Below are positions 17,445 to 25,989 of a stretch of DNA of 64,000 nt, piece after piece. The stretch comes from Thermohalobaculum sp965247385 (GTDB lineage: Bacteria > Pseudomonadota > Alphaproteobacteria > Rhodobacterales > Rhodobacteraceae): positions 1-64,000 of the forward strand of contig CBDFHG010000008.1 in NCBI GenBank assembly GCA_965247385.1, given 5' to 3'. The translations under genes were made by a program, and so were the position numbers. Below the pieces are notes generated by a model that was given only the letters and a program-made list of their open reading frames with translations, was not told the DNA's origin and made no database searches. Numbering within the stretch: position 1 is the stretch's first letter; every line of letters begins with the position of its first letter.

Positions 17445-17611
17445 GTAACTTCCCAGGGTGTTTTCAGGCGTATTTCAGGATTTCGTTACCCTGCGCAGCA
17501 TCATCACAACGGCTCGAAAACAAGGATGGAACATCATCGAAACCTTGATGAAACCAGATGACCAGATTATCGCAACCCTGAAACACGCCTGAAAACAACC
17601 TGGGCAGTTAC
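17445..17611. mobile_element. 167-bp IS66-derived MITE-like element
   Basis: The two 35-base ends form an inverted repeat with three mismatches: GTAACTTCCCAGGGTGTTTT... at 17445 and GTAACTGCCCAGGTTGTTTT... reading back from 17611. Between them the plus strand encodes the last roughly 30 residues of IS66 TnpC (TTARKQGWNIIETLM, then DQIIATLKHA and a stop). It looks like a deletion derivative with both ends kept. No 8-bp target duplication is seen. Confidence 0.6.
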
Positions 17612-17698
17612 GTCTGGCGATCCTAACTGCAGCGAACCCGGCCGGACGACAAATCCTCGGATCAGGATGGCAGGAATGTCTCGGGCTTGGCAACGGTG

Positions 17699-18898
17699 TC
17701 ACTTTTGTCGCCGCATTGGCACATAGGGTTCAAGAACCGGAATCGCCCGTTTCATGAAGCCGTCGAAAAGTGGAACGGTGAACGCCGTCTCACCGTGTCG
17801 AAGGCTCCAGATCATGCCCAGCCCTATAAGCCGCTCCCGAACGGTTCCGACACGGCTGCTCTCGCACTGCAGCGCCGCCGCGATGTCCCCGGACTTGTGC
17901 GGCCCGGGGCCGAGTTCGGCCATCGCCCGCATGTACTGCTGTTGCAGCGACGTCAACCTGTCAAAACGGGTGCGGAAGAAAGTGGTGTCGAGATGGTCGA
18001 TGATTTCATCGTTGCTCCGATCCACATCGTTCCGGGTGATCGGGCTTTGCGCCGCGGTGTCCCAAACATATTTTCCCCAGACCTGCAGGTAGTAAGGGTA
18101 GCGTTCGGTGACGGAAAGGATCGCGTCGAGGGCTTCGCCCATGAATTCGACGCCCTCCGCGCGGGCCGGTTCGACCAATGCCCGGCGCGCCGCGGCATCG
18201 TCGAGAGGCCCAACCTCGGGATAATCGAACAGACGTTCCGCATAGGATTTCGCATTTCCGGCCAGCGCCGCGATCTGCGGCAGGCCCGCGCCGACAAGTA
18301 TGATCGGGAGCGTGCGTTGTGACGCTTCGTGGCAGGTGACGATCAGCGCCGACAGTTCCTTGGTGGTCAGATACTGCACCTCGTCGATGAAGATTCCGAC
18401 GCACCTGCCGCGCGCCCTCGCGGCCTCGGCAACCACAATCAGCAGTTCGGGCAGATCACGCTCCATGTCGCCGCTATTGGCCAACGGCTCGGCGGATGCA
18501 CCGAATTCGAACCCTTCGTAACCGACCTTGAAGATCGAGGCGAAATTCCTGAGCGCTGCGGCGGCGAGTTCGAGGTGATGCTCGGAAGCCACCAGATAGT
18601 TCAGACGGCGCAGCACGGCGCGCAGTTCAGGGACGATGTTTCTGGCGAGCAGCCCACCCTCGGGGGCCTCGATGCGAATGGTTTCGAAGACCTTGTCCTG
18701 TGCCATCCGATGCAGATGGTTGAGCAGAACCGTCTTGCCGACACCTCGCAGGCCAAGCAACATGAAGTCCTTCGCGTACCGGCCAGCGGCAAGGCGATCA
18801 AACGCGATCTCGGCCTGCTCGACAATTTGCTCGCGCCCGGCAAACTCCGGTGGATTTTGGCCGGCGCCTGGCGAGTAGGGGTTGGTCCGTGGGTCCAT
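17699..18898 (-). CDS. AAA+ ATPase of the Orc1/STAND-like type
   Basis: A 399-residue protein. Walker A GLRGVGKT is at 49-56, Walker B FIDEVQYL at 170-177, and LVGAGLPQIAALAG is a sensor-like strand. A C-terminal winged-helix-like part has SGDIAAALQCESSRVGTVRE. It begins NPYSPGAGQNPPEFAGRE, typical of the bacterial 'ATP-binding protein' family related to archaeal Orc1/Cdc6-like and MoxR-distant ATPases. Its role is unknown; homologues are often found near mobile elements. It is intact and isolated, flanked by an IS66 derivative and a broken transporter gene. Whether it acts alone or as part of a lost system cannot be told. Confidence 0.75.
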   Translation of the reverse strand: MDPRTNPYSPGAGQNPPEFAGREQIVEQAEIAFDRLAAGRYAKDFMLLGLRGVGKTVLLNHLHRMAQDKVFETIRIEAPEGGLLARNIVPELRAVLRRLNYLVASEHHLELAAAALRNFASIFKVGYEGFEFGASAEPLANSGDMERDLPELLIVVAEAARARGRCVGIFIDEVQYLTTKELSALIVTCHEASQRTLPIILVGAGLPQIAALAGNAKSYAERLFDYPEVGPLDDAAARRALVEPARAEGVEFMGEALDAILSVTERYPYYLQVWGKYVWDTAAQSPITRNDVDRSNDEIIDHLDTTFFRTRFDRLTSLQQQYMRAMAELGPGPHKSGDIAAALQCESSRVGTVRERLIGLGMIWSLRHGETAFTVPLFDGFMKRAIPVLEPYVPMRRQK

Positions 18899-19009
18899 AG
18901 GCGTGCATATTATCTATATTTTTTAAATTAACAAGATTTGTTAATTCGGATAATTTTGATAATGACTACCTTCCCGGACGTTCGTCCGTGGTTACCAGCG
19001 GCACGTTAC

Positions 19010-19040
19010 AAAAAAGGGGCCGCCCGTCTCCGGGCGGCCC
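19010..19040 (-). terminator. rho-independent terminator after the substrate-binding protein remnant
   Basis: On the minus strand a 10-bp stem (gggccgcccg / cgggcggccc) is followed by six T. It sits about 45 bases after the stop of the truncated binding-protein gene, as expected for that gene's own terminator. Confidence 0.85.
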
Positions 19041-19083
19041 GGGGTCGGTGCGCAGGGGCCGGGCGGCCCCCGCAATCCGTGTT

Positions 19084-19499
19084 CACTTGATGACCAGATC
19101 CCCGAGATAGGGGAAATTCTGCACGTTGATGACCGCCTCGATACCCACGCCCTTGCGCGCGGCCCAGGACAGATCCTGCCAGTGCAGCGGCACGTAGGCC
19201 ACCTCGTCGAACAGGATCTTCTCGATCTTGCGCAGCATGTCGGCCCGCTTGGCGTCGTCGGTCTCCAGCAGGCTCGCCTCGGTCAGGCTGTCGACCTCGG
19301 CATTCGAGTTGTACTGGCCCCGGCCGGTGTCGGCATTCGGGGTCATCGCCAGGAACTCGTAGAAGTTCGCTGAGTCCTCGGTGTCCGAGTGCCAGCCGAT
19401 CATCATGTCGGCCGCACGCTCGTCGAACTTCGGCCAGTGCTGCGCCTTCGGCATGGTCGTGAGATTGACCGTGATCTTGATCTTGGTCAGCATGTTGGC
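19084..19499 (-). pseudogene. peptide ABC transporter substrate-binding protein, C-terminal part
   Basis: About 138 codons matching the C-terminal lobe of family 5 (DppA/OppA) periplasmic binding proteins: DMMIGWHSDTEDSANFYEF, QYNSNAEVDSLTEASL, ADMLRKIEKILFDEVAYVPL and HWQDLSWAARKGV. The N-terminal three quarters, with the signal peptide, were replaced by an IS66 end that reads in frame into it. The terminator is still in place. No permease or ATPase genes of the transporter are nearby. Confidence 0.82.
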
Positions 19500-19789
19500 A
19501 GGAAAAATGCAGCACCACCGCCCGGCTGTAAATCCCGGCCCAAACCGCGGATCACGACGCCACGCGAACACCATGGTCGCGTTCAGCCCGTGATGGCGCG
19601 CCACCGACGCAACCGAAGCCCCAGGCTCAAGCGCCTCGGCCACAACACGCCGCTTGCGTCCTACGATGATCCGTCAAGTTCAAGTGTCCGCGTAATTCAA
19701 ACGGACACGATCGCCCGCGATCACGCGAAGACTCGCACGCCAATCACAAGCCCTTCAAGGTCGGGGAGCCCGGACGGTTACATCTAAGC
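19500..19789 (-). pseudogene. IS66 left end with TnpA fragment
   Basis: From the terminal sequence gtaaccgtccgggctcc (ending at 19789) the minus strand runs through an untranslated leader into GRKRRVVAEALEPGASVASV and ARHHGLNATMVFAWRR. This is the helix-turn-helix start of IS66 TnpA. After about 45 codons it joins the binding-protein remnant in frame, producing a chimeric open frame of 186 codons that is not a natural protein. Confidence 0.72.
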
Positions 19790-19904
19790 TGACATACTCA
19801 TGTGCCGGGTCTTCACCCTCGCACAAAAACACGACGTTTTTTTCATCCGTGAAATCGTCGGAGTCGCTGTAAACAATACAATTGCCGTACACCTTTTTGT
19901 CCAT
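19790..19904 (-). pseudogene. 5' part of a small acidic protein gene
   Basis: From ATG at 19904 the frame MDKKVYGNCIVYSDSDDFTD, EKNVVFLCEGEDP runs about 38 codons to the IS66 end. It looks protein-like but I do not recognise it. Its start region is copied in inverted orientation at 19944-19972. Confidence 0.35.
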
Positions 19905-19972
19905 TGTAATTATCCCCCTGGTCTTGCCCCAGCCTAAGCCCAAGGGGATAATCACAATGGACAAAAAGGTGT
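19889..19972. repeat. 29-bp inverted repeat around a gene start
   Basis: The arms 19889-19917 and 19944-19972 are reverse complements with one mismatch (acacctttttgtccattg... / ...caatggacaaaaaggtgt). The 26-base loop contains cttgccccagcctaagccc (19923-19941), whose complement occurs again at 20474-20492. The arrangement looks like an inversion-duplication of a gene's leader. Confidence 0.75.
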
Positions 19973-19983
19973 GAAGCAAGCGA

Positions 19984-20340
19984 TCAAAGTAGTTTGATCA
20001 GCGCCGCCATTACCGCGACCATCAGCGCGGTTTGCCCCAACAACATACCAAATACCCAGCGCAGGGTCTCGGACTTGGATGCGCCGATCTCAACACGGAT
20101 CTCCGCGAACGTGGTCTGCATGTCGGAACGGGCTTCGGATATCTCAACACGGACCTCGGATATCTCAGACCGCACGTCCGCGATCAGGCCCTTCACGTCC
20201 GCCATATCGGCTTTCGTGGCCACCGCTTCATGCAGCGCGGTATCGAGGGCCACCGCATGCGCCCGCGCCTGGTCCTCGGACACACCATTCGCTTTCAGGC
20301 TGTCGATGTAAGCCAGTTTGTCAAAGGTTGCTAAGTTCAT
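19984..20340 (-). CDS. coiled-coil protein with C-terminal membrane anchor
   Basis: A 118-residue protein. The first 45 residues (MNLATFDKLAYIDSLKANGV) resemble the N-terminus of DUF1640/CCDC90-like proteins. The middle is a heptad-type coiled coil with repeats like IADVRSEISEVRVEISEARS, and the end is one transmembrane helix (WVFGMLLGQTALMVAVMAALIKLL). A longer relative is at 60078-60608. Function is unknown; such proteins are frequent near mobile DNA in alphaproteobacteria. Confidence 0.7.
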   Translation of the reverse strand: MNLATFDKLAYIDSLKANGVSEDQARAHAVALDTALHEAVATKADMADVKGLIADVRSEISEVRVEISEARSDMQTTFAEIRVEIGASKSETLRWVFGMLLGQTALMVAVMAALIKLL

Positions 20341-20508
20341 GACCGGAAGCTAGTCTGTTACCGGCGCCTAGGCAAGCAACTGCTGGGCGTCGGCCCCCAA
20401 TTGCCCCCTGCCGTCCATCAGCCCAGCCTCGACCTGGCCCCACAGGCCCTGCCCCCGGCGCTTGCGGATTTGTGGGCTTAGGCTGGGGCAAGCCCATGGG
20501 GACAAACT

Positions 20509-20541
20509 ATGATACGCCTGATCGCACTCGTTTTCGTCTTA
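20509..20541 (+). pseudogene. signal-peptide start of a lost secreted protein
   Basis: ATG at 20509 followed by MIRLIALVFVLS, a typical signal-peptide beginning. It runs straight into the IS1182 terminal motif (agcccgttgaaaaaggcgcc, about 20541-20572), which supplies a stop. The leader gggcttaggctggggcaag (20474-20492) is shared with the small gene starting at 19904. Confidence 0.35.
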
Positions 20542-20678
20542 TCAGCCCGTTGAAAAAGGCGCCATTGCCCAAGGTGGAGGATCGCCAAACAAAACGGGTG
20601 CTTTTTCGGTGTTCATGGCGCACATCTATCCATAAAGCGTATGTGAAGTGTAGTGTGAACAGGGGAATCGCATGAAGG

Positions 20679-21293
20679 TTATGCGGTTAAAATGGATTTG
20701 AGGAATTGATTATTCCAGCCGGCTTTTTTGCGCATAACCCGGAGTGATTTTTTCTGTTTTGCCTTCTGACACCCCATCGCGTCCAGCGTTACAATGCACC
20801 CCTCAAGGTGTAAAAGCTCCAGAAGCCTGGGAATATCCTTGATCTCATTTTTCTCGGTATCACCTGGACGCTGCCCCAACACGAGCCGCATGTCATCGCA
20901 AAAGGCGGATATCATATGCAGAGGGTCACCATCTCTGGATTTGGAGCCGCGAACGGTCTTGCCGTCTATTGCCACAACCGCTCCCGATATGCGTTCGCCC
21001 AGTCCTTGCGCCCAACTTGAAAAGGCATCGCAGAAGGCGGTCGGGCCAAGCTGTCGAAATGCGCTGGAAAGCGTGTCATGCGAAGCGATGCCGTCCTTAA
21101 ACGGGGCCAGTTCGCGCAAAAAAGACAGCTTTTCCGTTCCATATTCAGCAATATCAACAAAACTTTCGCACCCCGAAACCACGCCGCACAAACTCAACAG
21201 AAGTATCTCGTCAAGTGGGCAGACCACCTTGGCAGCCTGCCTTGGGTCGGGAACGGCAGAAATAACAGATTGAAAAGATGTAGTGTTTTCCAT
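20679..21293 (-). pseudogene. ISAs1-family transposase, truncated
   Basis: A 204-codon frame against about 370 in the family. It has the N-terminal domain (CPLDEILLLSLCGVVSGCES, DTLSSAFRQLGP) and the catalytic start VVAIDGKTVRGSKSRDGDP and HMISAF, then IVTLDAMGCQKAK. After GCQK the sequence degenerates and ends, so the third acidic residue region is gone. Confidence 0.88.
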
Positions 21294-21299
21294 ATTGAT

Positions 21300-21579
21300 A
21301 ACCTCCAGAGTGTGTTCTGAAGGGAGTGAATCACGCGGCCCAAATCATCGCAATATTCATATCACTGTTCATGCGATACCCCTGAGGGAGCAGGATTGTT
21401 CGGGTAGCCCTGGCAGGGCAACTGTGGCCCGATCGATCGACTTCAACCAGCGGCATAAAAGCCTGTGTTTGAGCATAGGATTGCACGGCACTATACGAAC
21501 GACTATACGGTCGTCGTCGATGAGTTATGCCCAAATTTGGTGCCGTCGATTTCATGCGGCCTGTTTGATTTGTCCGATC
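21300..21579. other. non-coding stretch
   Basis: About 280 bases between the ISAs1 and IS66 remnants. A 74-codon minus-strand frame exists, but I see no recognisable product. Confidence 0.3.
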
Positions 21580-22131
21580 CTATCCTTGATTAGTACTCCC
21601 TTGATGACCCTCGCAGGCATTGTTGGTGACCTCGACCTGGCCGGGAAAGTCCAGGAACGTCAGCCGTCGTGGGCGGGCGCGGGCGAATTTGGCGCGCCGC
21701 TTCTCGGCCACCTCGCAGGCCGGTCTGGCGCGCAAAATATCAGCCGGCGTAGCCTCGCCCTGAGGCTTTTTCGCCATCAGCGTAGTGGCCGCATAGCTCT
21801 CGATGTTACGGGCCAGCGCGCGCCGCTTATCAAGCCACAATTTCAGGCGAAACGGCCGCTGATCATCGCAGGCATGCAACCCATAGGCCAGGTCGCGGGC
21901 CAGATGGGCCAGGCATGTCTGTTGATCGACGCGATGATTTTGTTGTGCCGAACAGGCATCCGGGAGCCAGACCTTCGCCCTGTGCCCGGCCATCACATCG
22001 CCAACCACCTGGCCCGCCCGGCTCATCCGGGCCTGGTGCACGACCGCGTCCAGGCTGAAGAAGACCCATTGATAGCTGTTGAGCAGATTATCGCAACCCT
22101 GAAATACGCCTGAAAACAACCCGGGCAGTTA
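21580..22131 (-). pseudogene. rearranged IS66 TnpC fragment
   Basis: The minus strand encodes the IS66 core: WVFFSLDAVVHQARMSRAGQ, VVGDVMAGHRAKVWLPDACS, AQQNHRVDQQTCLAHLARDL and VEVTNNACE, with catalytic acidic residues in part. The end at 22131 has the IS66 terminal sequence gtaactgcccgggttg. The last 35 bases before it encode, on the opposite strand, the TnpC C-terminus (QIIATLKYA stop). So the core is inverted relative to its own right end. The roughly 190 bases up to the hydratase start hold its promoter region. Confidence 0.8.
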
Positions 22132-22318
22132 CAAACTAAGGGTTAAATAATCTGAAAATTCAATAATATCAATATGATAACCCCACGCACAAATCTGTGC
22201 ACCTTACAGAAAGCCCCGCCGGGCACCCCCGCGGCGGTCTGGAACCGGCCCGGCTTGATTGCATCCGCGCGGAGCGTTAGACCAAGCCCTCGCCGCAACC
22301 CACCCGGAGACCTGCCCC

Positions 22319-23095
22319 ATGGCTTACGAGAACATCATCGTCGAGACCCGCGAGCATGTCGCGCTGATCACCCTCGATCGGCCCAAGGCGCTGAACGCCC
22401 TGAACCCGGAACTGATGCGCGAGTTGGGCGAGGCGCTGATGAAATTCGACGCCGACGAGACCATCGGCGCCATCGTCATCACCGGCAGCGAGAAGGCCTT
22501 CGCGGCGGGTGCCGACATCAAGGATATGCAATCCAAGACCTTCGTCGAGGCCTACAAGCAGGACTTCATCACCGCCGAGTGGGAAACCGTGACCCGCATC
22601 CGCAAGCCGGTGATCGCGGCGGTTGCGGGCTATGCGCTGGGCGGCGGCTGCGAACTGGCGATGATGTGCGACTTCATCCTGGCCGCCGATACCGCCAGGT
22701 TCGGCCAGCCGGAGATAAACCTCGGCGTCATGCCCGGCGCCGGCGGCTCCCAGCGCCTGACGCGATTCGTCGGCAAGTCGAAATCCATGGAGATGAACCT
22801 GACCGGGCGCTTCATGGATGCCGAAGAGGCCGAGCGCTCCGGACTGGTCAGCCGAATCATTGCCGCCGACGAGTTGATCGACGAGGCGGTGGCGACCGCA
22901 TCGAAAATCGCCGAGAAGGGCGCGATCGCGGTGATGGCCACCAAGGAATCGGTCAACCGGGCCTATGAGACAACGCTCTCCGAGGGCGTGCGGTTCGAGC
23001 GCCGGCTGTTCCACGCGCTGTTCTCAACCGCCGATCAGGCCGAGGGCATGGATGCGTTCATCGAAAAACGTACGCCCGATTTCAAGGGCGAATGA
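22319..23095 (+). CDS. enoyl-CoA hydratase
   Basis: A 258-residue crotonase. ITLDRPKALNALN, the oxyanion-hole stretch KAFAAGADIKDMQ and VAGYALGGGCELAMMCDFIL are seen. Both catalytic glutamates are in place: one in FGQPEINLGVMPGAGGSQRL and the other upstream in GGGCELAMM. It hydrates trans-2-enoyl-CoA in fatty-acid breakdown. The ATG at 22319 fits homologues (MAYENIIVETREHVALITLD). It normally follows mutM in related genomes, so the 10 kb upstream is inserted DNA. Confidence 0.95.
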   Translation: MAYENIIVETREHVALITLDRPKALNALNPELMRELGEALMKFDADETIGAIVITGSEKAFAAGADIKDMQSKTFVEAYKQDFITAEWETVTRIRKPVIAAVAGYALGGGCELAMMCDFILAADTARFGQPEINLGVMPGAGGSQRLTRFVGKSKSMEMNLTGRFMDAEEAERSGLVSRIIAADELIDEAVATASKIAEKGAIAVMATKESVNRAYETTLSEGVRFERRLFHALFSTADQAEGMDAFIEKRTPDFKGE

Positions 23096-23239
23096 CACTA
23101 CCGAATCCCCATCAGAACACCACCAAAGTACTACCAAAACACTCCCGTTGGACTCCGGCCTGAATCAACATTGACGGCGCCCGGGGCATCGTGTATCCCC
23201 GCCGCTCAATCTTTGAGAGACAAGAAACGGATCCAAAGC

Positions 23240-23506
23240 ATGGCCAACTCGCCATCCGCGAAAAAGCGCGCCCGTCAGACCGAACGGCGCACTGCAGTGA
23301 ACAAGGCGCGCCGTTCGCGCGTGCGGACCTTCATCCGCAAGGTCGAGGAGGCAATCACCTCCGGCGATCAGAGCGCGGCGCTCGACGCGCTGAAGGTGGC
23401 GCAGCCCGAGATCATGCGCGGTGCCAACAAGGGCGTGATGCATGGCAACACCGCCAGCCGCAAGGTTTCGCGCCTGCACCACCGCGTCAACGCGATGACC
23501 GCCTGA
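23240..23506 (+). CDS. rpsT: 30S ribosomal protein S20
   Basis: An 88-residue basic protein beginning MANSPSAKKRARQTERRTAV and ending KVSRLHHRVNAMTA. It matches S20, which binds 16S rRNA early in small-subunit assembly. The ATG at 23240 is fixed by homology. A rho-independent terminator follows at 23561. Confidence 0.97.
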   Translation: MANSPSAKKRARQTERRTAVNKARRSRVRTFIRKVEEAITSGDQSAALDALKVAQPEIMRGANKGVMHGNTASRKVSRLHHRVNAMTA

Positions 23507-23560
23507 CACGTCAGACCGTCGTCAGCGGCCAATCTCGGTTCCCACAGGGATTTCACAAGG

Positions 23561-23594
23561 CCCGTCGCCATTCCGGCGGCGGGGTTTCTTTTTT
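23561..23594 (+). terminator. rho-independent terminator of rpsT
   Basis: Stem cccgtcgcc / ggcggcggg (one G-T type mismatch) with loop attcc, followed by gtttcttttttt-like T-run. Confidence 0.85.
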
Positions 23595-23806
23595 AGCCCA
23601 AAATTGATGTTCCTGTTTCCTTCCGGTGTTCATCCGAAGCGTTTTTGACTAACATGGCCGCTTAGCAGATTCGACTCTCCGGGTTATAGCCCAATTAAGT
23701 ATCTACACATCGCCCCTGTTGTTTATTAACAGCGGTGTGGTTTTGTTTACTGTAGTTTTATGAAACGATGCCGAGAATTTCTGCCCCCCCGATAATATTT
23801 TGACGA
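23595..23806. other. AT-richer rpsT-dnaA gap, possible origin region
   Basis: About 210 bases noticeably richer in A/T than the neighbours, with stretches such as ttgtttattaacag and tttgtttactgtag. Chromosome origins of related bacteria often lie near dnaA, but I find no perfect DnaA box (TTATCCACA) here; tatctacaca is the nearest. It must also contain the promoter of the rhodanese gene. Confidence 0.25.
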
Positions 23807-23896
23807 ATGCGTCGAAAATCTATTGCTCCGACTCTGATTCACAAGTTACCTCTGTCTCCTGTGATGGCGGAACGGAATCGGGGATGGGTTGAATCG

Positions 23897-24343
23897 ATGT
23901 CAGGAGATCGGCCAATCATCGACGAGGTTGATCCGGCCGAAGCCTACAGACTTCTCGAATCCGAACCGGACACCGCGCTGGTCGACGTGCGCACCCGAGC
24001 CGAATGGGCGTTTGTCGGTTTGCCCGACCTCTCAGCGCTGGACCGCCCGCTTTGGGCGATCGAGTGGGTAGCCTTTCCAGGCATGGCGCGGAACCTGGAG
24101 TTCGTGAGCGATCTGGCGGCGCGGATGGGTGACGAGCGGCCGTCGAGGCTATTTTTCATCTGCCGGTCGGGCAACCGCTCGATGGCAGCGGCGCAAATGA
24201 TGGCGGCAACGCTGGCGAAACAAGGCGTGGTGTCACATTGCACCAATGTCGCCGAGGGGTTTGAGGGCGACCTCGACCAGAACGGCCATCGCGGTCTGGG
24301 CAACGGCTGGAAAGCACGAGGGTTGCCCTGGCGGCAGAATTAA
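23897..24343 (+). CDS. rhodanese-like domain protein
   Basis: A single rhodanese domain of about 148 residues: ALVDVRTRAEWAFVGLPDL, the active-site loop FFICRSGNRSMAAAQ with the catalytic Cys, and NVAEGFEGDLD. It probably transfers sulfane sulfur or senses thiols. Starts at 23807 and 23864 are also open, but homology begins near MSGDRPIIDEVDPAEAYRLL. A rhodanese gene directly before dnaA is usual in Rhodobacterales. Confidence 0.85.
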   Translation: MSGDRPIIDEVDPAEAYRLLESEPDTALVDVRTRAEWAFVGLPDLSALDRPLWAIEWVAFPGMARNLEFVSDLAARMGDERPSRLFFICRSGNRSMAAAQMMAATLAKQGVVSHCTNVAEGFEGDLDQNGHRGLGNGWKARGLPWRQN

Positions 24344-24410
24344 AAAAACACGCTGGCGGCAGGACGGGGCTGGCGGCGCAGGGATTTGAATAGAGGAAAC
24401 TGGGAGAGAG

Positions 24411-25862
24411 ATGACAGAACGGGGGGATATAGACCGCGCTCGCACCGAGACTGAACTCGGAGAGCTTTGGTCAAAGGTGCTGGAACAGGCCGAGCGTCAA
24501 TTGGGCGCAGATTGCGTCGCCCAGTGGATCCGGCCGGTGCGGCTGACGTCCATTGACAACGATCTTGCGGTCCTGTCGGCAAGCACCGGCTTCCTTGCCG
24601 ACTGGGTCGAGCGGAACTACGGGCTGCACCTGCTCCGTATCCTGCAATCCCTGGTGCCCGGGCTGCGGCGGATCACGCTGACCGTGTCCGCCACCGCATT
24701 GGAACCGAACGGCCGTCAGGCAACCTCGGCGGCGGAAGTATACCGGAACGGCACGGGCGCCTCCGCAGCGCCAGCGAAATCTTCATCGAGCGGTTTCGGA
24801 AAATCGGCGGCGGATGACGATCTGCAATCGGCACCGCTCGATACCCGCTTCACCTTCGACAGTTTCGTCGTCGGCAAGCCGAACGAATTGGCCCATGCCG
24901 CCGCCCGGCGGGTCGCCGAGACGGCCGATGCCTCCTTCAACCCGGTCTTCCTCTATGGCGGGGTGGGCCTGGGCAAGACCCATCTTATGCATGCCATCGG
25001 CTGGCACCTGAAGAAAACCCGGCCGGACTGCAAGGTGTTGTACCTTTCAGCCGAACATTTCATGTACCGTTTTGTCCAGGCACTGCGTTTTCGCGACACC
25101 CTGACCTTCAAGCAGCAATTTCGTTCGGTCGATGTGCTGATGATCGACGACGTGCAGTTCATCGCCGGCAAGGACTCGACCCAGGAAGAATTCTTCCACA
25201 CCTTCAACGCGCTGATCGATCAGAAGAAGCAGATCGTAATCTCCGGCGACCGCAGCCCTGAACGCATCGACGGGTTGGAGGAGCGCATCTGCTCGCGCCT
25301 GCAATGGGGCCTGGTGGTCGACATCCATCCCACCGACTACGAACTGCGCCTTGGCATCCTGCAATCGAAGGCCGAAGCGATCGCGGTTAACAACCCGGGC
25401 TTCGTTCTCGACCTGAAGGTGCTGGAGTTCCTCGCCCATCGGATCAGTTCAAACGTCCGGGTGCTGGAAGGCGCGCTGACCCGGCTTTTCGCCTTCGCAT
25501 CCTTGGTCGGCCGGCAGATCTCGCTGGATATGACCCAGGAATGCCTGGCCGACCTGCTGCGTACCGCCGACCGCAAGGTCACCATCGACGAGATCAAGCG
25601 CAAGGTCGCCGACCATTACAACCTGCGCCTTTCGGACCTGATCTCGGCGCGGCGCGCCCGCGCGGTTGCCCGCCCGCGCCAGGTTGCGATGTTCCTGGCC
25701 AAGACCCTGACGTCGAAATCCCTGCCTGAGATCGGCCGTGGATTTGGCGGTCGCGACCACACAACGGTGATCCACGCCGTGCGCAAGGTCGAGCAGTTGC
25801 GTGAGACCGATAGCCAACTTGCCGACGATATCGAGCTTTTGCGGCGCATGTTGGAGGGGTGA
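24411..25862 (+). CDS. dnaA: chromosomal replication initiator protein DnaA
   Basis: A 483-residue protein. Domain I (about 13-90) is for DnaB and self interaction, followed by a Ser/Ala-rich linker. The AAA+ domain has Walker A GGVGLGKT (183-190) and Walker B MIDDVQF (244-250). The C-terminal domain IV carries the DNA-binding signature GGRDHTTVIHA near residue 446. It binds origin DnaA boxes and opens DNA. SD gggagagag precedes the ATG. dnaA, dnaN, recF and gyrB follow in order. Confidence 0.98.
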   Translation: MTERGDIDRARTETELGELWSKVLEQAERQLGADCVAQWIRPVRLTSIDNDLAVLSASTGFLADWVERNYGLHLLRILQSLVPGLRRITLTVSATALEPNGRQATSAAEVYRNGTGASAAPAKSSSSGFGKSAADDDLQSAPLDTRFTFDSFVVGKPNELAHAAARRVAETADASFNPVFLYGGVGLGKTHLMHAIGWHLKKTRPDCKVLYLSAEHFMYRFVQALRFRDTLTFKQQFRSVDVLMIDDVQFIAGKDSTQEEFFHTFNALIDQKKQIVISGDRSPERIDGLEERICSRLQWGLVVDIHPTDYELRLGILQSKAEAIAVNNPGFVLDLKVLEFLAHRISSNVRVLEGALTRLFAFASLVGRQISLDMTQECLADLLRTADRKVTIDEIKRKVADHYNLRLSDLISARRARAVARPRQVAMFLAKTLTSKSLPEIGRGFGGRDHTTVIHAVRKVEQLRETDSQLADDIELLRRMLEG

Positions 25863-25989
25863 GCCCCTCCAACCCCCGCATCTTGTGTCATTCGGGCATT
25901 GAATCCCCATATGAATTGGCTAGTCTGGGTATCCGGCAAATCATGAGGGCCGCGTAAGTTCACGGTCACGCCGAGAGATGGGTCAAGCG

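Noticed and set aside
20472..20675. 67-codon plus-strand frame (MGLGWGKPMG start)
   Set aside because: It runs from a shared leader into an IS1182 end and an IS remnant without homology; the in-register start MIRLIALVFVLS in another frame is more credible.
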